From positions 228,928 to 292,927 of the forward strand of contig CAVOXY010000032.1 of NCBI GenBank assembly GCA_963700515.1: a DNA stretch of 64,000 nt, given 5' to 3'. Numbering within the stretch: position 1 is the first letter of the stretch; each line of letters starts with the position of its first letter. A program made the position numbers and the translations under genes. Shown here piece by piece: positions 10,512 through 20,105 of this stretch. Origin of the DNA: JAJRVM01 sp963700515. GTDB lineage: Bacteria > Planctomycetota > Planctomycetia > Pirellulales > Pirellulaceae. The notes under the pieces were generated by a model. The model worked only from the letters and a program-made list of their open reading frames with translations, ran no database searches and was not told the DNA's origin.

Positions 10512-10544
10512 TCGCTACCGCCACGTAGCGGACAATTGTCCGCT
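10512..10544 (+). promoter_or_regulatory. Overlapping palindromes upstream of flgD
   Basis: AGCGGACAATTGTCCGCT (10527-10544) is an 18-base perfect palindrome. It overlaps a smaller hairpin, CGCTAC/GTAGCG (10512-10530). The flgD ATG follows 20 bases later with AAAGGA. It could be an operator or an mRNA stem; nothing in the window identifies a binding protein. Confidence 0.5.
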
Positions 10545-10563
10545 GCACATTGCCAAAGGACAA

Positions 10564-11010
10564 ATGGATATGACCGCAGTTTCAGCCGTCAGCAGCAGTA
10601 CTCCGTCAGCAGCCTCGCAGCAAGACGGCAATGGTCTGCAGGACGTGAACGTCGACCAATTTCTGAAGCTCATGATCGCTGAATTGCAGAACCAGGATCC
10701 GCTCGATCCGATGCAGAACAGCGAGATGATGCAGCAGCTCAGTCAGATGCGGTCGATCGGCGCTACGGACAAGCTGACCACGACCCTGGACGCCGTGCTG
10801 GTGGGACAGAACCTGACTACCGCTAGTGCCCTCATCGGCAAGCAGGTGAATGCCCTGACCGACGCGGGCTCGAATGTGCAAGGCATGGTGGATCGCGTCA
10901 CGGTCGTCCCCGCGGACAGCGGGACGGCCGCCACGGTGCGCATCCACATCGGCGACGATAGTGTCGCCCTGCGGAACGTGCGAGAGATTCTCCCCGTCGC
11001 CACGCCGTGA
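10564..11010 (+). CDS. flgD: Flagellar hook capping protein FlgD
   Basis: 148 residues. The N-terminal FlgD motif is unmistakable: VDQFLKLMIAELQNQDPLDP with the following NSEMMQQLSQM. FlgD caps the growing hook. It is short, lacking a long C-terminal Tudor/FnIII part, which is common in this phylum. An ATG at 10570 would also serve. Intact frame, followed by flgE. Confidence 0.93.
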   Translation: MDMTAVSAVSSSTPSAASQQDGNGLQDVNVDQFLKLMIAELQNQDPLDPMQNSEMMQQLSQMRSIGATDKLTTTLDAVLVGQNLTTASALIGKQVNALTDAGSNVQGMVDRVTVVPADSGTAATVRIHIGDDSVALRNVREILPVATP

Positions 11011-11050
11011 CCGACCGTGAGTCCTCGCGCCGTTGAGAGTGTTCGTCGAT

Positions 11051-11077
11051 AACATGCACCCACGGTGCACGCATGTT
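11051..11077 (+). other. Inverted repeat after flgD
   Basis: AACATGC (11051-11057) and GCATGTT (11071-11077) pair across a 13-base loop that itself contains GTGCAC. There is no T-run, so it is not a classical terminator; it could be an mRNA processing or stabilising stem. The rest of the 298-base flgD-flgE gap shows nothing else I recognise. Confidence 0.4.
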
Positions 11078-11308
11078 GGTGGACGGAACCTATCCCGTCC
11101 GTGCGCAGGATCCGAGCTACTTGGTCGCGGCCACCGGCGTGTTGGACAGAACGCATTAGCGTGCGGCTGAACCCTGGCGGGTTCAGCTACGATTGCAGTG
11201 GGCGGAGAACGCGGTCAGCACGTGGCCGACCGGAGATACGTCGTTCGATTGCCAGCCGAAGCACCCGGCGGTTTCGGTTTCATATAAGTGCCATGGAAGG
11301 GGAAACAG

Positions 11309-13753
11309 ATGGGACTTTCATCCGCGATGACCACCGCGTTGACCGGTCTCCACGCGGCGGAGACACAGATTGACGTGTCGGGAAACAACCTCGCCAACTC
11401 ACAGACCGTCGGCTTCAAGGCCTCCGACGTGATCTTCGCCAATCAATTCCTGAGAACACTCAGCCAGGGTTCGCCGCCGACGGAGAACACGGGAGGAACC
11501 AACCCGCGTCAGATCGGATTGGGTGTGGAAGTGGCGGCGATCACGCCCGATTTCACACAGGGTACGATTTCGATCAGTACGAGTCCGTCGGACCTCGCCA
11601 TCCAGGGAAACGGCTTCTTCATTGTGGAAGGATTCCAGGACGAGCAACTGTACACCCGCAACGGCATCTTCAACACGAATTCGGCGAACGAACTGGTGTC
11701 CTCCACGGGCAACCGGCTGTTGGGCTACGGCATCGATGAATTCTACGAACTGCAGGAAACAACCCTGGTGCCACTGGTCATCCCCTTGGGATCGGCCGCT
11801 GCCGCCGAGGCCACGCAAAATGTATATCTCAATGGTAATCTCACCCCCACCGGCGACGTGGCTACCACAGCGGAAGTGATTGACAGCAGCGTGTTGGGAG
11901 ACGGTCAAACGGATCGCCCCGACGCCAGCGGCATGACTGCCGCGACCGCTGCCAACCCGGATACAAGCGGCGTGGGAGGAGCGTCTTCCAACACGGGCGC
12001 AGGCTTCAGCGCGGGAACGCAATACGAATACGTGTTCACTTCCGTCGACACCTTTGGCACCGAAACAATGCCATCCGATCTGCCGATCGCCGTAAATGTC
12101 ACCTCTGACAGCAATGCCATCACACTGACGAATCTGCCCGCCAGTTCGGACTACGGCCAAGTGAACGTCTATCGGCGTCTGGCGGGAGCATCCAATCCCG
12201 CATATCAACTGGTCGGCACAGCCGCGCAGGGCCAGGCTACGTTTCAGGATACGAGCTACGATATCAGCACGCAGCCCGAGCTGGATACGTCCAGCCTCAA
12301 TGGCGTATACAACTACGTGATCACCTATTCGGGATCGAGCGGCGTTGCCGAGAGTCGCCCTTCGGCACTGATCTCGCCGCCTCCCGCGGTAAATGGCCGG
12401 ATTCACCTCGACGATTTGCCAGCTATTCCGACCGGAGCCGGTGTTCCCGCGTACGATACGATCAATATCTACCGCAGCTTGGCGACCAATTCAGACCAAT
12501 ATTTCCTGGTCGAAAGCCTCCAACCTGGCTTGGGAGAGACAGACTATACGGATCATTTGAGCGACGCCGAGATCGCCACTCATCAGGCGTTGGACGCGGA
12601 TGGCCCGAAAATCACTAACGCCACCCGGCTGATCGACGTCGTGCGCCGCGATGGGCTCAATTACGATCCCCTGTTTGAGGAAGGGGAGTTGACCTATACG
12701 GGGCGCAAAGGGGGCAGCTTGCTGACCCCCAAGACGTTGACGATCACGGACACGACCACGGTGGGCGATTATCTCCGATTCCTGGAATTGGCTTCCGGCA
12801 TCCAGCAACCGGTAACAGGTGATCCAGATTCCATCCCTCCATCGGACAACTCCATTCCCGGCGAAACGGGTACTCTGTCGCCTGGCGGCAGCGTAACGTC
12901 CGATGGCCGGCTCCGGATGGTCTCCAACAACGGTACTGGAAATGCGCTGAGTATTTCCCCGTCGGGGTTCCGGCTGACCAGGGCCGATGGAACAACGACG
13001 GCTCCGGACCTGGGATTCTCCAGCGTGCAGGAGGGAGTCGGTCAAAGCGCATCGTCTAATTTTATCGTCTACGACACGCTCGGCATTCCGCTGAATGTGC
13101 GTTTGACAACCGTGCTCCAATCACGCGACGGCGAAACCTCCACCTATCGCTGGTTTGCCGACTCGGGAGACAACGATCCCGCCGGCCTGGACAGTGCCAT
13201 CGCCGTCGGAACGGGATTGATCTCCTTCGATGGTGAAGGAAACCTGGTGGAGGCGAACGACCCCGTGATTTCGATCGGCCGCAGTGACATCCCCTCGCTC
13301 AACCCATTGACCTTCAATCTGGACTTTTCCGAGGTAACCGGATTCGCCTCGACACGGAGTGAAATAGCTGCCTCGCGGCAGGACGGTTCGCCGGCTGGCA
13401 CGCTGACCAGTTACAGCATCGGCGGCGGTGGCGAGATCATGGGCGTGTTCAGCAATGGCATTACCCACACGCTGGGGCAGATCCGACTGGCCCAGTTCAC
13501 CAATCCCAACGGGTTGGAGCAGCGTGGGGAAAACATGTATGGCATCGGCTTGAACTCGGGGCTCCCCAGGGAAGGCTATCCGGGCGCCCTCGGCCTGGGA
13601 GACATCATCGCAGGAGCCCTGGAGTTGTCGAATACCGATACCGGCGAGAGCCTGATCGACCTGTTGCTGGCATCGACCCAGTACCGGGCCAACTCGCGGG
13701 TGATTTCCACGTCCCAGCAAATGCTGGACGAGTTGCTGAATTTGCGGCGGTAA
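11309..13753 (+). CDS. flgE: Flagellar hook protein FlgE, extra-long form
   Basis: 814 residues, about twice the enterobacterial length. N-terminal SAMTTALTGLHAAETQIDVS plus GNNLANSQTVGFKAS and the C-terminal YRANSRVISTSQQMLDELL helix form the D0 coiled coil; PSDLAIQGNGFFIVEGF is the D1 motif. Residues roughly 200-430 hold two tandem beta-sandwich (FN3-like) segments, each with a Y(E/N)YVxT start and an I/VYR-L repeat, inserted where the surface domain should be. Start chosen at 11309 because AAGGGG sits six bases upstream. Frame intact over 2.4 kb. Confidence 0.93.
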   Translation: MGLSSAMTTALTGLHAAETQIDVSGNNLANSQTVGFKASDVIFANQFLRTLSQGSPPTENTGGTNPRQIGLGVEVAAITPDFTQGTISISTSPSDLAIQGNGFFIVEGFQDEQLYTRNGIFNTNSANELVSSTGNRLLGYGIDEFYELQETTLVPLVIPLGSAAAAEATQNVYLNGNLTPTGDVATTAEVIDSSVLGDGQTDRPDASGMTAATAANPDTSGVGGASSNTGAGFSAGTQYEYVFTSVDTFGTETMPSDLPIAVNVTSDSNAITLTNLPASSDYGQVNVYRRLAGASNPAYQLVGTAAQGQATFQDTSYDISTQPELDTSSLNGVYNYVITYSGSSGVAESRPSALISPPPAVNGRIHLDDLPAIPTGAGVPAYDTINIYRSLATNSDQYFLVESLQPGLGETDYTDHLSDAEIATHQALDADGPKITNATRLIDVVRRDGLNYDPLFEEGELTYTGRKGGSLLTPKTLTITDTTTVGDYLRFLELASGIQQPVTGDPDSIPPSDNSIPGETGTLSPGGSVTSDGRLRMVSNNGTGNALSISPSGFRLTRADGTTTAPDLGFSSVQEGVGQSASSNFIVYDTLGIPLNVRLTTVLQSRDGETSTYRWFADSGDNDPAGLDSAIAVGTGLISFDGEGNLVEANDPVISIGRSDIPSLNPLTFNLDFSEVTGFASTRSEIAASRQDGSPAGTLTSYSIGGGGEIMGVFSNGITHTLGQIRLAQFTNPNGLEQRGENMYGIGLNSGLPREGYPGALGLGDIIAGALELSNTDTGESLIDLLLASTQYRANSRVISTSQQMLDELLNLRR

Positions 13754-13757
13754 GGCA

Positions 13758-13796
13758 CCCGCCGGAAGGAGTAAACCATGGACGTTAACCGGCGGG
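13758..13796 (+). terminator. Stem-loop downstream of flgE
   Basis: CCCGCCGG (13758-13765) pairs perfectly with CCGGCGGG (13789-13796) across a 23-base loop, followed by AAAA rather than a T-run. It starts five bases after the flgE stop, so it may attenuate or stabilise the highly expressed hook message. Confidence 0.4.
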
Positions 13797-13908
13797 AAAA
13801 GCAGGTAAAGGACCGGTTTTCGCCACTCCTGAGGGTCGGTTATGTCCTATGTTTTCCAGAGGTCTCGACCGCACAGGTCGCTGACCGCGCAGCGAGAGGA
13901 TGGCTGGC

Positions 13909-14154
13909 ATGATCAAGCTGACTCGCCTGGACGGCGAGCTGTTCATCCTGAATGCTGAGCTCATTCGGTACGTCGAGGCACGCCCCGACACCTTCATCAC
14001 GCTCACCACGGGCGAGCGCGTGGTTGTAGCGGAAACGATGGATGAAGTGTTGTTGCGGGCTATGTCGTATCAGCAGGCCAAGCACCTGATACCCAGTGCC
14101 GCCGCCACGGGAGCCCCCCGCGGCGGCCCACCGCGTGTCGAGGAGCACACCTGA
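13909..14154 (+). CDS. flbD: FlbD-family flagellar protein
   Basis: 81 residues. The FlbD signature is present: MIKLTRLDGELFILNAELI, then a short DTFITLTTGERVVV strand pair. The function of this small conserved motility protein is not well established. Start at 13909 preferred over 13900 because GAGAGGA lies at proper distance. It precedes motA, its usual neighbour. Confidence 0.85.
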   Translation: MIKLTRLDGELFILNAELIRYVEARPDTFITLTTGERVVVAETMDEVLLRAMSYQQAKHLIPSAAATGAPRGGPPRVEEHT

Positions 14155-14243
14155 AGCGAGCAACAACGAATTGAACTGCCCAAGTGTGTCCACCGCGGCG
14201 CTGCCAGCGACAACGCCGTATTCATGATTGGATCGAGGGACCG

Positions 14244-15014
14244 ATGGATATTGCGAGTCTCATTGGACTGATGTTAGCCGTGGCATTGATCGTGGGTTCG
14301 ATCGCCATTGGCAGTGCGCCGTTTAGTGCCTTTATCGACATCCCCTCCGTGCTCGTCGTGCTGGGTGGATCGGCAGGCGCCACATTGATTTGTTTTCCGT
14401 TGAAGAGCCTTTTGGCAGCCCCCATGGTCACCAAGAAGGTGTTCCTGAACAAAACACCCCACGTGCCCGACCTGATCGAACAGTTGGTGAGCCTGGCGGA
14501 AACGGCACGCCGCGACGGACTGCTGGCACTCGAAGCGCGTTTGGGTGCGGTCGAGAACAACTTCATCCGACTCGGTATCCAGATGGCCGTGGACGGCACG
14601 CGTCCAGAAGTCATCGAAGATATCATGCGCACCGAAATGGATGCCGTCGCCACCCGTCATCGTGACGGAAAATCGCTGATGGATCAAATGGGGAAATTCG
14701 CCCCGGCATACGGCATGATCGGCACTCTGATGGGCCTGATCATGATGCTCAGCGATATGTCCGACCCCTCCAAAATCGGCTCGGGCATGGCGGTAGCCCT
14801 CATTACCACACTCTACGGCGCAATCGTCGCCAACGTTGTGTGCATACCCTTTGCCGAGAAGCTAGGCTTTATCAATAAGCAGGAAATGCTCAGCTTGGAG
14901 ATCATCGTGCGGGGAATCATGGCCATTCAGTCGGGCGAGAACCCACGCGTGGTGGAACAGAAACTCAATACGTTCCTCCCGCCAAAACTCCGTCCGAGTG
15001 AGGAGGCGGCCTGA
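14244..15014 (+). CDS. motA: Flagellar motor stator protein MotA
   Basis: 256 residues with four membrane helices. Conserved features include FIDIPSVLVVLGGSAGAT, the cytoplasmic loop with RRDGLLALE that contacts FliG, and KFAPAYGMIGTLMGLI, the pore helix region. MotA and MotB form the proton-driven stator. Start ATG at 14244 has GAGGGA upstream. motB begins three bases after its stop. Confidence 0.95.
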   Translation: MDIASLIGLMLAVALIVGSIAIGSAPFSAFIDIPSVLVVLGGSAGATLICFPLKSLLAAPMVTKKVFLNKTPHVPDLIEQLVSLAETARRDGLLALEARLGAVENNFIRLGIQMAVDGTRPEVIEDIMRTEMDAVATRHRDGKSLMDQMGKFAPAYGMIGTLMGLIMMLSDMSDPSKIGSGMAVALITTLYGAIVANVVCIPFAEKLGFINKQEMLSLEIIVRGIMAIQSGENPRVVEQKLNTFLPPKLRPSEEAA

Positions 15015-15016
15015 CG

Positions 15017-15784
15017 ATGGCACTCGCACAAGAAGAGGATTCGGGCGGCGTCCCCGAATGGGTTGTCACCTACGGCGACATGATGTCGCTGCTGTTGACG
15101 TTTTTCATCATGCTGGTCTCGATGAGCGAAATTAAAGAAGAACAGAAGTATCAGGCCATGGTCGAGTCGATGACAAAACGGTTCGGCTACGATAGCGCCG
15201 TGGAGAGTTTCGCCCCGGGCCAGTCGCACCCCCGTAATGCCATGATCGCCAAGGTCGCCAATGAAGGACGCGCCAGGCGTATGAACGTGATGCAAGGGGG
15301 CGACAAAACTCAAGCACCCGTGGGAGAGCATCCACGCGTACGTATCATTCGCCCGGGTGAAAAAACCAATGTCGGAACCGTCATCTTCTTTGACGAAGCA
15401 TCCGCCGAATTGACCGATGAGGCGCGACGCGAACTGAACGCGATCGTGGCCCCCTTGGGTGGACAACCACAGAAGATCGAAGTCCGCGGGCATACTTCGC
15501 AGAAACCACTCCCAGCTGATTCCCCTTACAAGAGCCACTGGGAATTGGCCTACGACCGCTGCTGGAATACCTTTCAGTACCTGACTCAGCAGAAAGGGAT
15601 CGATCCCCGCCGCATCCGCATCTCGGTCGCCGGGCCCTATGAGCCGATGCACATGGGCTCCGATCCCCTGGCCCAACGTGAAAACCCGCGGGTTGAGGTG
15701 TTCATGTTGGATGAAACCGTCAGCGACCTGATGGGAACCAAGGAGGAACAAGAGAGACGATTCACGGAAAGGCAATCTCCCTGA
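15017..15784 (+). CDS. motB: Flagellar motor stator protein MotB
   Basis: 255 residues. VVTYGDMMSLLLTFFIML is the single membrane helix with the essential proton-binding aspartate (about residue 21). The C-terminal OmpA-like peptidoglycan-binding domain spans roughly residues 120-235 (FFDEASAELTDEARRELN, VRGHTS, DYxR-like YDRCWN, IRISVAGPYEP). Probably translationally coupled to motA. Confidence 0.95.
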   Translation: MALAQEEDSGGVPEWVVTYGDMMSLLLTFFIMLVSMSEIKEEQKYQAMVESMTKRFGYDSAVESFAPGQSHPRNAMIAKVANEGRARRMNVMQGGDKTQAPVGEHPRVRIIRPGEKTNVGTVIFFDEASAELTDEARRELNAIVAPLGGQPQKIEVRGHTSQKPLPADSPYKSHWELAYDRCWNTFQYLTQQKGIDPRRIRISVAGPYEPMHMGSDPLAQRENPRVEVFMLDETVSDLMGTKEEQERRFTERQSP

Positions 15785-15838
15785 TGTGTCGCTTGTCTCG
15801 CAAACAACCGCGACGAACACAATCGAGGAATTGATGCC

Positions 15839-16384
15839 ATGGCAGACAACGAACAACCGACTCCCGCACCGAAACCCGCCGGCTCCAAGCTCGGCCGACT
15901 CTTGATCGCGGTCTTCATGGGTGCCGTGGTCGCTTCAGAATGCTTGTTCGCCTACTTCTGGCTCCCCAGCGCCGATGAAGTCGCGGCCCGTGTCGAACAG
16001 GTCGCCAAGCAAGCTCAGAATGACCCTGATTTAAAATCGGGAAACCAGGAAGGAAAGGAAGTCCTGACAGCTGAGGTAGACCTGGGGGCGTTCACCGTTA
16101 CCAATCACCACCTGCCGACCGAGGCGACGTTTCGCACCGATTTCCATTTGTGGGGTACGGTGGCGGAAAGCGATCAGGACGAGTTCAACCAGGTTTTTCA
16201 GCGGAATTTGAACCGTTTCCGCAGTCAAGTCATCGAGGAAATCCGCAATTGCGAAATAAAGGACCTGGAAGATGCCGGGTTGGGGTTGATCAAACGGCGA
16301 TTTTTAGAGAAAAGTAACGCCTTGTTTGGCAAACCCTTGTTGCGGTCGGTCGTGTTTGCCGACTACACGTTCGTCGAACTGTAG
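15839..16384 (+). CDS. fliL: Flagellar basal body-associated protein FliL
   Basis: 181 residues. One N-terminal membrane helix (LLIAVFMGAVVASECLFAYF), then a periplasmic stomatin-like FliL domain containing VDLGAFTVTNHHLP and a long helical segment ending with the conserved short C-terminal strand. FliL rings the stator. Placed between motB and fliN. Frame intact. Confidence 0.82.
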   Translation: MADNEQPTPAPKPAGSKLGRLLIAVFMGAVVASECLFAYFWLPSADEVAARVEQVAKQAQNDPDLKSGNQEGKEVLTAEVDLGAFTVTNHHLPTEATFRTDFHLWGTVAESDQDEFNQVFQRNLNRFRSQVIEEIRNCEIKDLEDAGLGLIKRRFLEKSNALFGKPLLRSVVFADYTFVEL

Positions 16385-16428
16385 CGGCCGCTTCACGGCC
16401 CCCGACCGTCTTTGTGAAGCGCAACCCC

Positions 16429-17015
16429 ATGACAGACGGCACGGACAACCTGGGCCAGAACGAAATTGAGGAGTTGCTGCGTCAGGCCTCGGCCGGAGAC
16501 GCCGCTTCCCCAGCATCTCCCGCTGCAGTCGCCTCCCGCCGTCGCGCTCCGCCGAACAGCCGACGGTGGAAATTGGTCCCCCGCCCCGGCCGCGCACCCG
16601 ACCACGGGTCGCGCGTATGTCGTCCGACATGGATGGGGATCTGCAGCTGCTGCTCAACCAGGCGGAAGAGGCGATCCGGTCGGTCGATCAACCGATTGAG
16701 AACCACGTGGCGGGCCTGTCCCCCTTCAATCTGAAGCCGCTGAGCGGCGTGTCCGCCACGACGGAGCGAGCTTCGCTCGAGTTGCTCCGCGATGTGGAAC
16801 TGGATATGCGGATCGAGTTGGGCCGGACGCACATGTACCTGGAAGATATCCTCCAGTTGCGCAAAGGCTCGGTCGTCCCGTTGGACAAACTGGCGGGTGA
16901 TCCGGTCGACGTGTTCATCAATGGCCGGCTGGTCGCGCGGGGTGAAGTCCTGGTGCTCAACGACAATTTCTGTGTTCGGATCGCGGAGTTGATATCGGGA
17001 GATGAACTAGATTGA
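16429..17015 (+). CDS. fliN: Flagellar motor switch protein FliN with FliM-like N-terminus (one frame change)
   Basis: C-ring component. The N-terminus reads MTDGTDNLGQNEIEELLRQA, close to the LSQDEIDALL peptide of FliM that binds phospho-CheY. A variable linker follows and the SpoA/FliN domain closes the protein (LDMRIELGRTHMYLEDILQL, LAGDPVDVFINGRLVARGEV). The frame changes once near 16540, inside the linker. No separate fliM is seen between fliL and this gene, where it is often found. Confidence 0.85.
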
Positions 17016-17147
17016 TGCGGGCGGCGGATGGTCGTCGAAGCTCGCTGACGAGTTGGACGCCGCTCATGGCCGAGCGTGCACCATCCCGCATCATGATCGG
17101 CAGGCTGGGCGAATCAGCTTGAGCCAAAGCGAAAAGGAATGGCAAGG

Positions 17148-17922
17148 ATGCCGCGGATCGCGTTATCACTGATCGCCGTCGTACTGCTGAGCTGCCTGGC
17201 TCGCAGCACATCCGTGCGGGGCGATGATACTCCTGAGTGACCCGCCACTGGACCGGCGAAGCGACCCGCAATACCTCTCGGCCGACTCCTCCCAGCGCGA
17301 CGCCGCGCTGGCCCTCACTGCCACACCCCGCGGCGAAGAAGCAGCGCGGCTACCCCTGTGGCTCGTCAAACGAACGGAACAGACCCCGGAGCGAGCAGCC
17401 CATGCCGCGTGGGGCACGGCCATCCCGATTCCCCCTGCCAAGCAGTCTGCTCCTAGTGACAAGCGACAACCGCCCCGCCAGGTTTCCACCACTCACGGCA
17501 ACATCACGAGCGTCGTGTTGAGCAGTCTGGCAATTGTGCTGGGGCTGTTCTTTTTTGTCGTTTGGCTGGCGCGGCGGGCCTTCCCGAAAGCCTCCGCTGC
17601 GCTACCGACAGAGGTGCTGGAAGTATTGGGACGATCTCCTTTGGCGAGCCGCCACAATCTGCAACTCATCCGGCTCGGCAAGCGACTGATGCTGGTTTCG
17701 GTCACGCACGATAACGCCGCGACGTTGACCGAGATTACGGACACCGACGAGGTGAATCATCTCGTCGGCCTGTGCCGGGAAAGCCAACCAGGAAGCATTG
17801 CCGGCACGTTTCGTCAGGTCCTCCACCAGTTGGGCACGTCGCAGGCCACTCGTGGTCGAGCTGCGCGGGCCACGTCGGACGATCCCCCATTTGCCGTTTC
17901 CGGTCAGCCCCGTGACAGGTGA
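17148..17922 (+). CDS. fliO: Flagellar biosynthesis protein FliO (one frame change)
   Basis: Begins with a signal-like helix (RIALSLIAVVLLSCLA), then changes frame near 17230 before a proline/threonine-rich region. The membrane helix VVLSSLAIVLGLFFFVVWLA is followed by the FliO cytoplasmic domain (VLEVLGRSPLASRHNLQLIR, LMLVSVTHDNAATL). FliO assists assembly of the FliP/FliR export core. It ends 27 bases before the preferred fliP start. Confidence 0.8.
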
Positions 17923-17948
17923 GCCCTGTGGTCTCTGCGAGATATGTT

Positions 17949-18852
17949 ATGACCCGTCCCCGGCCCAACCCGGCACGTTCCTCCCGGCCGCTGCGAGCGA
18001 GCGGGCCCAGCATGGGGCGAGCGACTGCGCCCTCGTGGCGGCGGGCCTGGCCGCTTCTCGTAGCCATCGCGGCGTTGCTGCTGCTCTTTGCCGCGCCGAC
18101 GATCGGCTGGGCCCAGGAGCGTTCGCAAGCGGTCCCCGGGCCGGTGCAGAATCTTGTTGCAGGATGGCCCGCAGCAGTGGACCAGTCCCGAAGGACTCAG
18201 CTCGGCCCTGCAGGTCGTGCTGGTGTTGACCGTCTTGAGCCTGGCTCCCGCCATTCTCCTGATGACCACCAGCTTCGTGCGCATCATCGTCGTGCTGGGA
18301 CTGTTGCGCCAGGCGCTGGGGACCCAGCAACTGCCCCCCAGCCAGGTCATCACGTCGCTCGCTATTTTCATGACCTTGTTGATCATGACGCCGGTCTGGA
18401 AGGACGTTTACGACCACGCCATCGAGCCATACACCGATCCGCACAGCGACATGACGATGCAAGAAGCCTGGCAAGCGGGTGCCCTTCCCATCAAGCGATT
18501 CATGGCGCGGCAGATCGAAGCTGCTGGCAACACGGATGACGTCCATCTTTTCTATCGCTACCTCCCTCCCGATACGTCTGCGCCAAAGACATTTGATGAC
18601 GTCCCTTTGCAGGTGCTGCTGCCCGCCTATATGTTGAGCGAACTGAAAATCGCGTTCTTGATCGGCTTCCAGATTTATCTTCCCTTCCTCATCCTCGACA
18701 TTGTGGTGGCCAGCGTCACCATCTCGATGGGCATGTTAATGTTGCCCCCCGTCATGATCTCGCTCCCCTTCAAATTGATGCTCTTCGTACTGGTCGACGG
18801 ATGGCGTCTGGTAGTCGGCATGTTGCTGGAGAGTTTTGGCCCGCTGTACTGA
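17949..18852 (+). CDS. fliP: Flagellar export protein FliP (one frame change)
   Basis: Core of the export gate. A signal/first helix (LLVAIAALLLLFAAPTIGWA) lies in frame 3; after a +1 change near 18150 the mature protein starts WTSPEGLSSALQVVLVLTVL and shows the FliP signature LAPAILLMTTSFVRIIVVL, PSQVITSLAIFMTLLIM and LPAYMLSELKIAFLIGF. The start could also be the ATG at 18012. Followed by fliQ. Confidence 0.87.
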
Positions 18853-18884
18853 GTGCCTCAAGAGCAGAAAGTCGAGCGCGATTT

Positions 18885-19160
18885 ATGGAAAGCCAAGCGG
18901 CCGTTGACCTGGCACGAGAGGCGTTGTCGACCGCCATGATTATTGGAGCACCCATCCTGGTGGTCGGAGTCGTGGTGGGACTTTTGATTGGCCTCATCCA
19001 GGCTCTCACCCAGATTCAGGATCAGACGATATCCTTTGTCCCCAAGATCGTCATGATGGTGCTCGTGCTGATGATGTGTCTTCCCTGGCTGGTCCAGCGG
19101 ATGGTGGTCTATTCGGAGAACCTGATCACGAATATCCCGCAGACCTTGTTGGGTGGTTGA
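18885..19160 (+). CDS. fliQ: Flagellar export protein FliQ
   Basis: 91 residues with two membrane helices, the usual FliQ size. Conserved IQALTQIQDQTISFVPKIV is present. FliQ forms the plug ring around FliPR. Start at 18885 (MESQAAVDLAREAL) matches family N-termini. Frame intact. Confidence 0.93.
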   Translation: MESQAAVDLAREALSTAMIIGAPILVVGVVVGLLIGLIQALTQIQDQTISFVPKIVMMVLVLMMCLPWLVQRMVVYSENLITNIPQTLLGG

Positions 19161-19259
19161 GAGTGAGTCTGTTCCCTGCGTGCATGTTCGCGGCTGCGGC
19201 CGCAGGCCGCGTCAGGTACTTTGCCAGGTAGAAATTCGCAGGCGAAGCGAGTGTAAGGC

Positions 19260-20048
19260 ATGACCGAGTTTCTGCTCAGCATCTACACCAACCAGCTCCT
19301 CGTATTCATGTTGGTACTGACACGTGTCAGCGGCCTGGTGATTGTGGCGCCGGTGTGGGGTTCAAATTCCATCCCGGGCCGGGTCCGAGCATTCCTGGCG
19401 ATCGGCATCGCGCTGATCATCTCGCCGCTTCTCTGGTACACACCGATTGCGAGTCCCGGCAATCTGATCCACCTGGTGATCCTGTTGGTTTGCGAATTCA
19501 TCCTGGGACTTTCGCTGGGCCTGGCCATCATGATCTACATGGCCGGCCTGGAGCTGGCTGGGCAGGTGATGGGTCAGATGACGGGAATGAGCCTGGCCGA
19601 CGTTGCCAGTCCAGACTATGACGGCAACGTGCCCGTTTTCTCCCACTTTCTACACCTGTTGATGCTGTCGATCTTCATCATCACCGGCGGACTGCAATAC
19701 ACGCTCGATGCCTTCTTCCAGACGTTCCAGCAGATGCCACCGGGACAAACTCATTTCACGCTCCCCTGGCTCGATGCGCTGACCGAAATCACCACTTACA
19801 GCTTCACGCTGGGCTTGCAGATCGCCGCGCCGATGATGGTGGCCCTGATGTTGACGATCGTCATCATGGGGCTGATCAGCCGCACGCTCCCGCAGCTGAA
19901 TGTGTTGGCGGTCGGCTTCAGCGTAAACTCGATCATCATGCTCTCGGCCATGCTGTTGTCGTTGGGCGTCCTCGCCCGTTTGTTTGAAGATCAGAGCCTG
20001 CTCGCCATCGATATGATTCGCCCGGTCTTCGGCATATCACCGCCGTAA
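19260..20048 (+). CDS. fliR: Flagellar export protein FliR
   Basis: 262 residues, about six membrane helices. Typical segments are LTRVSGLVIVAPVWGSNSIP, GRVRAFLAIGIAL and the helix preceding GQVMGQMTGMSLADVASPD. FliR completes the FliP5R1 gate and interacts with FlhB. A 99-base gap separates it from fliQ. Frame intact. Confidence 0.93.
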   Translation: MTEFLLSIYTNQLLVFMLVLTRVSGLVIVAPVWGSNSIPGRVRAFLAIGIALIISPLLWYTPIASPGNLIHLVILLVCEFILGLSLGLAIMIYMAGLELAGQVMGQMTGMSLADVASPDYDGNVPVFSHFLHLLMLSIFIITGGLQYTLDAFFQTFQQMPPGQTHFTLPWLDALTEITTYSFTLGLQIAAPMMVALMLTIVIMGLISRTLPQLNVLAVGFSVNSIIMLSAMLLSLGVLARLFEDQSLLAIDMIRPVFGISPP

Positions 20049-20105
20049 CGGACCGGGACATCCGCGGAAGCGAGATCGGCTGAAGCGACACCGTCGGAAG
20101 GTGCC

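Noticed and set aside
12491..13120. Long minus-strand frames opposite flgE, motB and flhB
   Set aside because: Shadows of GC-rich coding sequence on the other strand, without start sites or family motifs.
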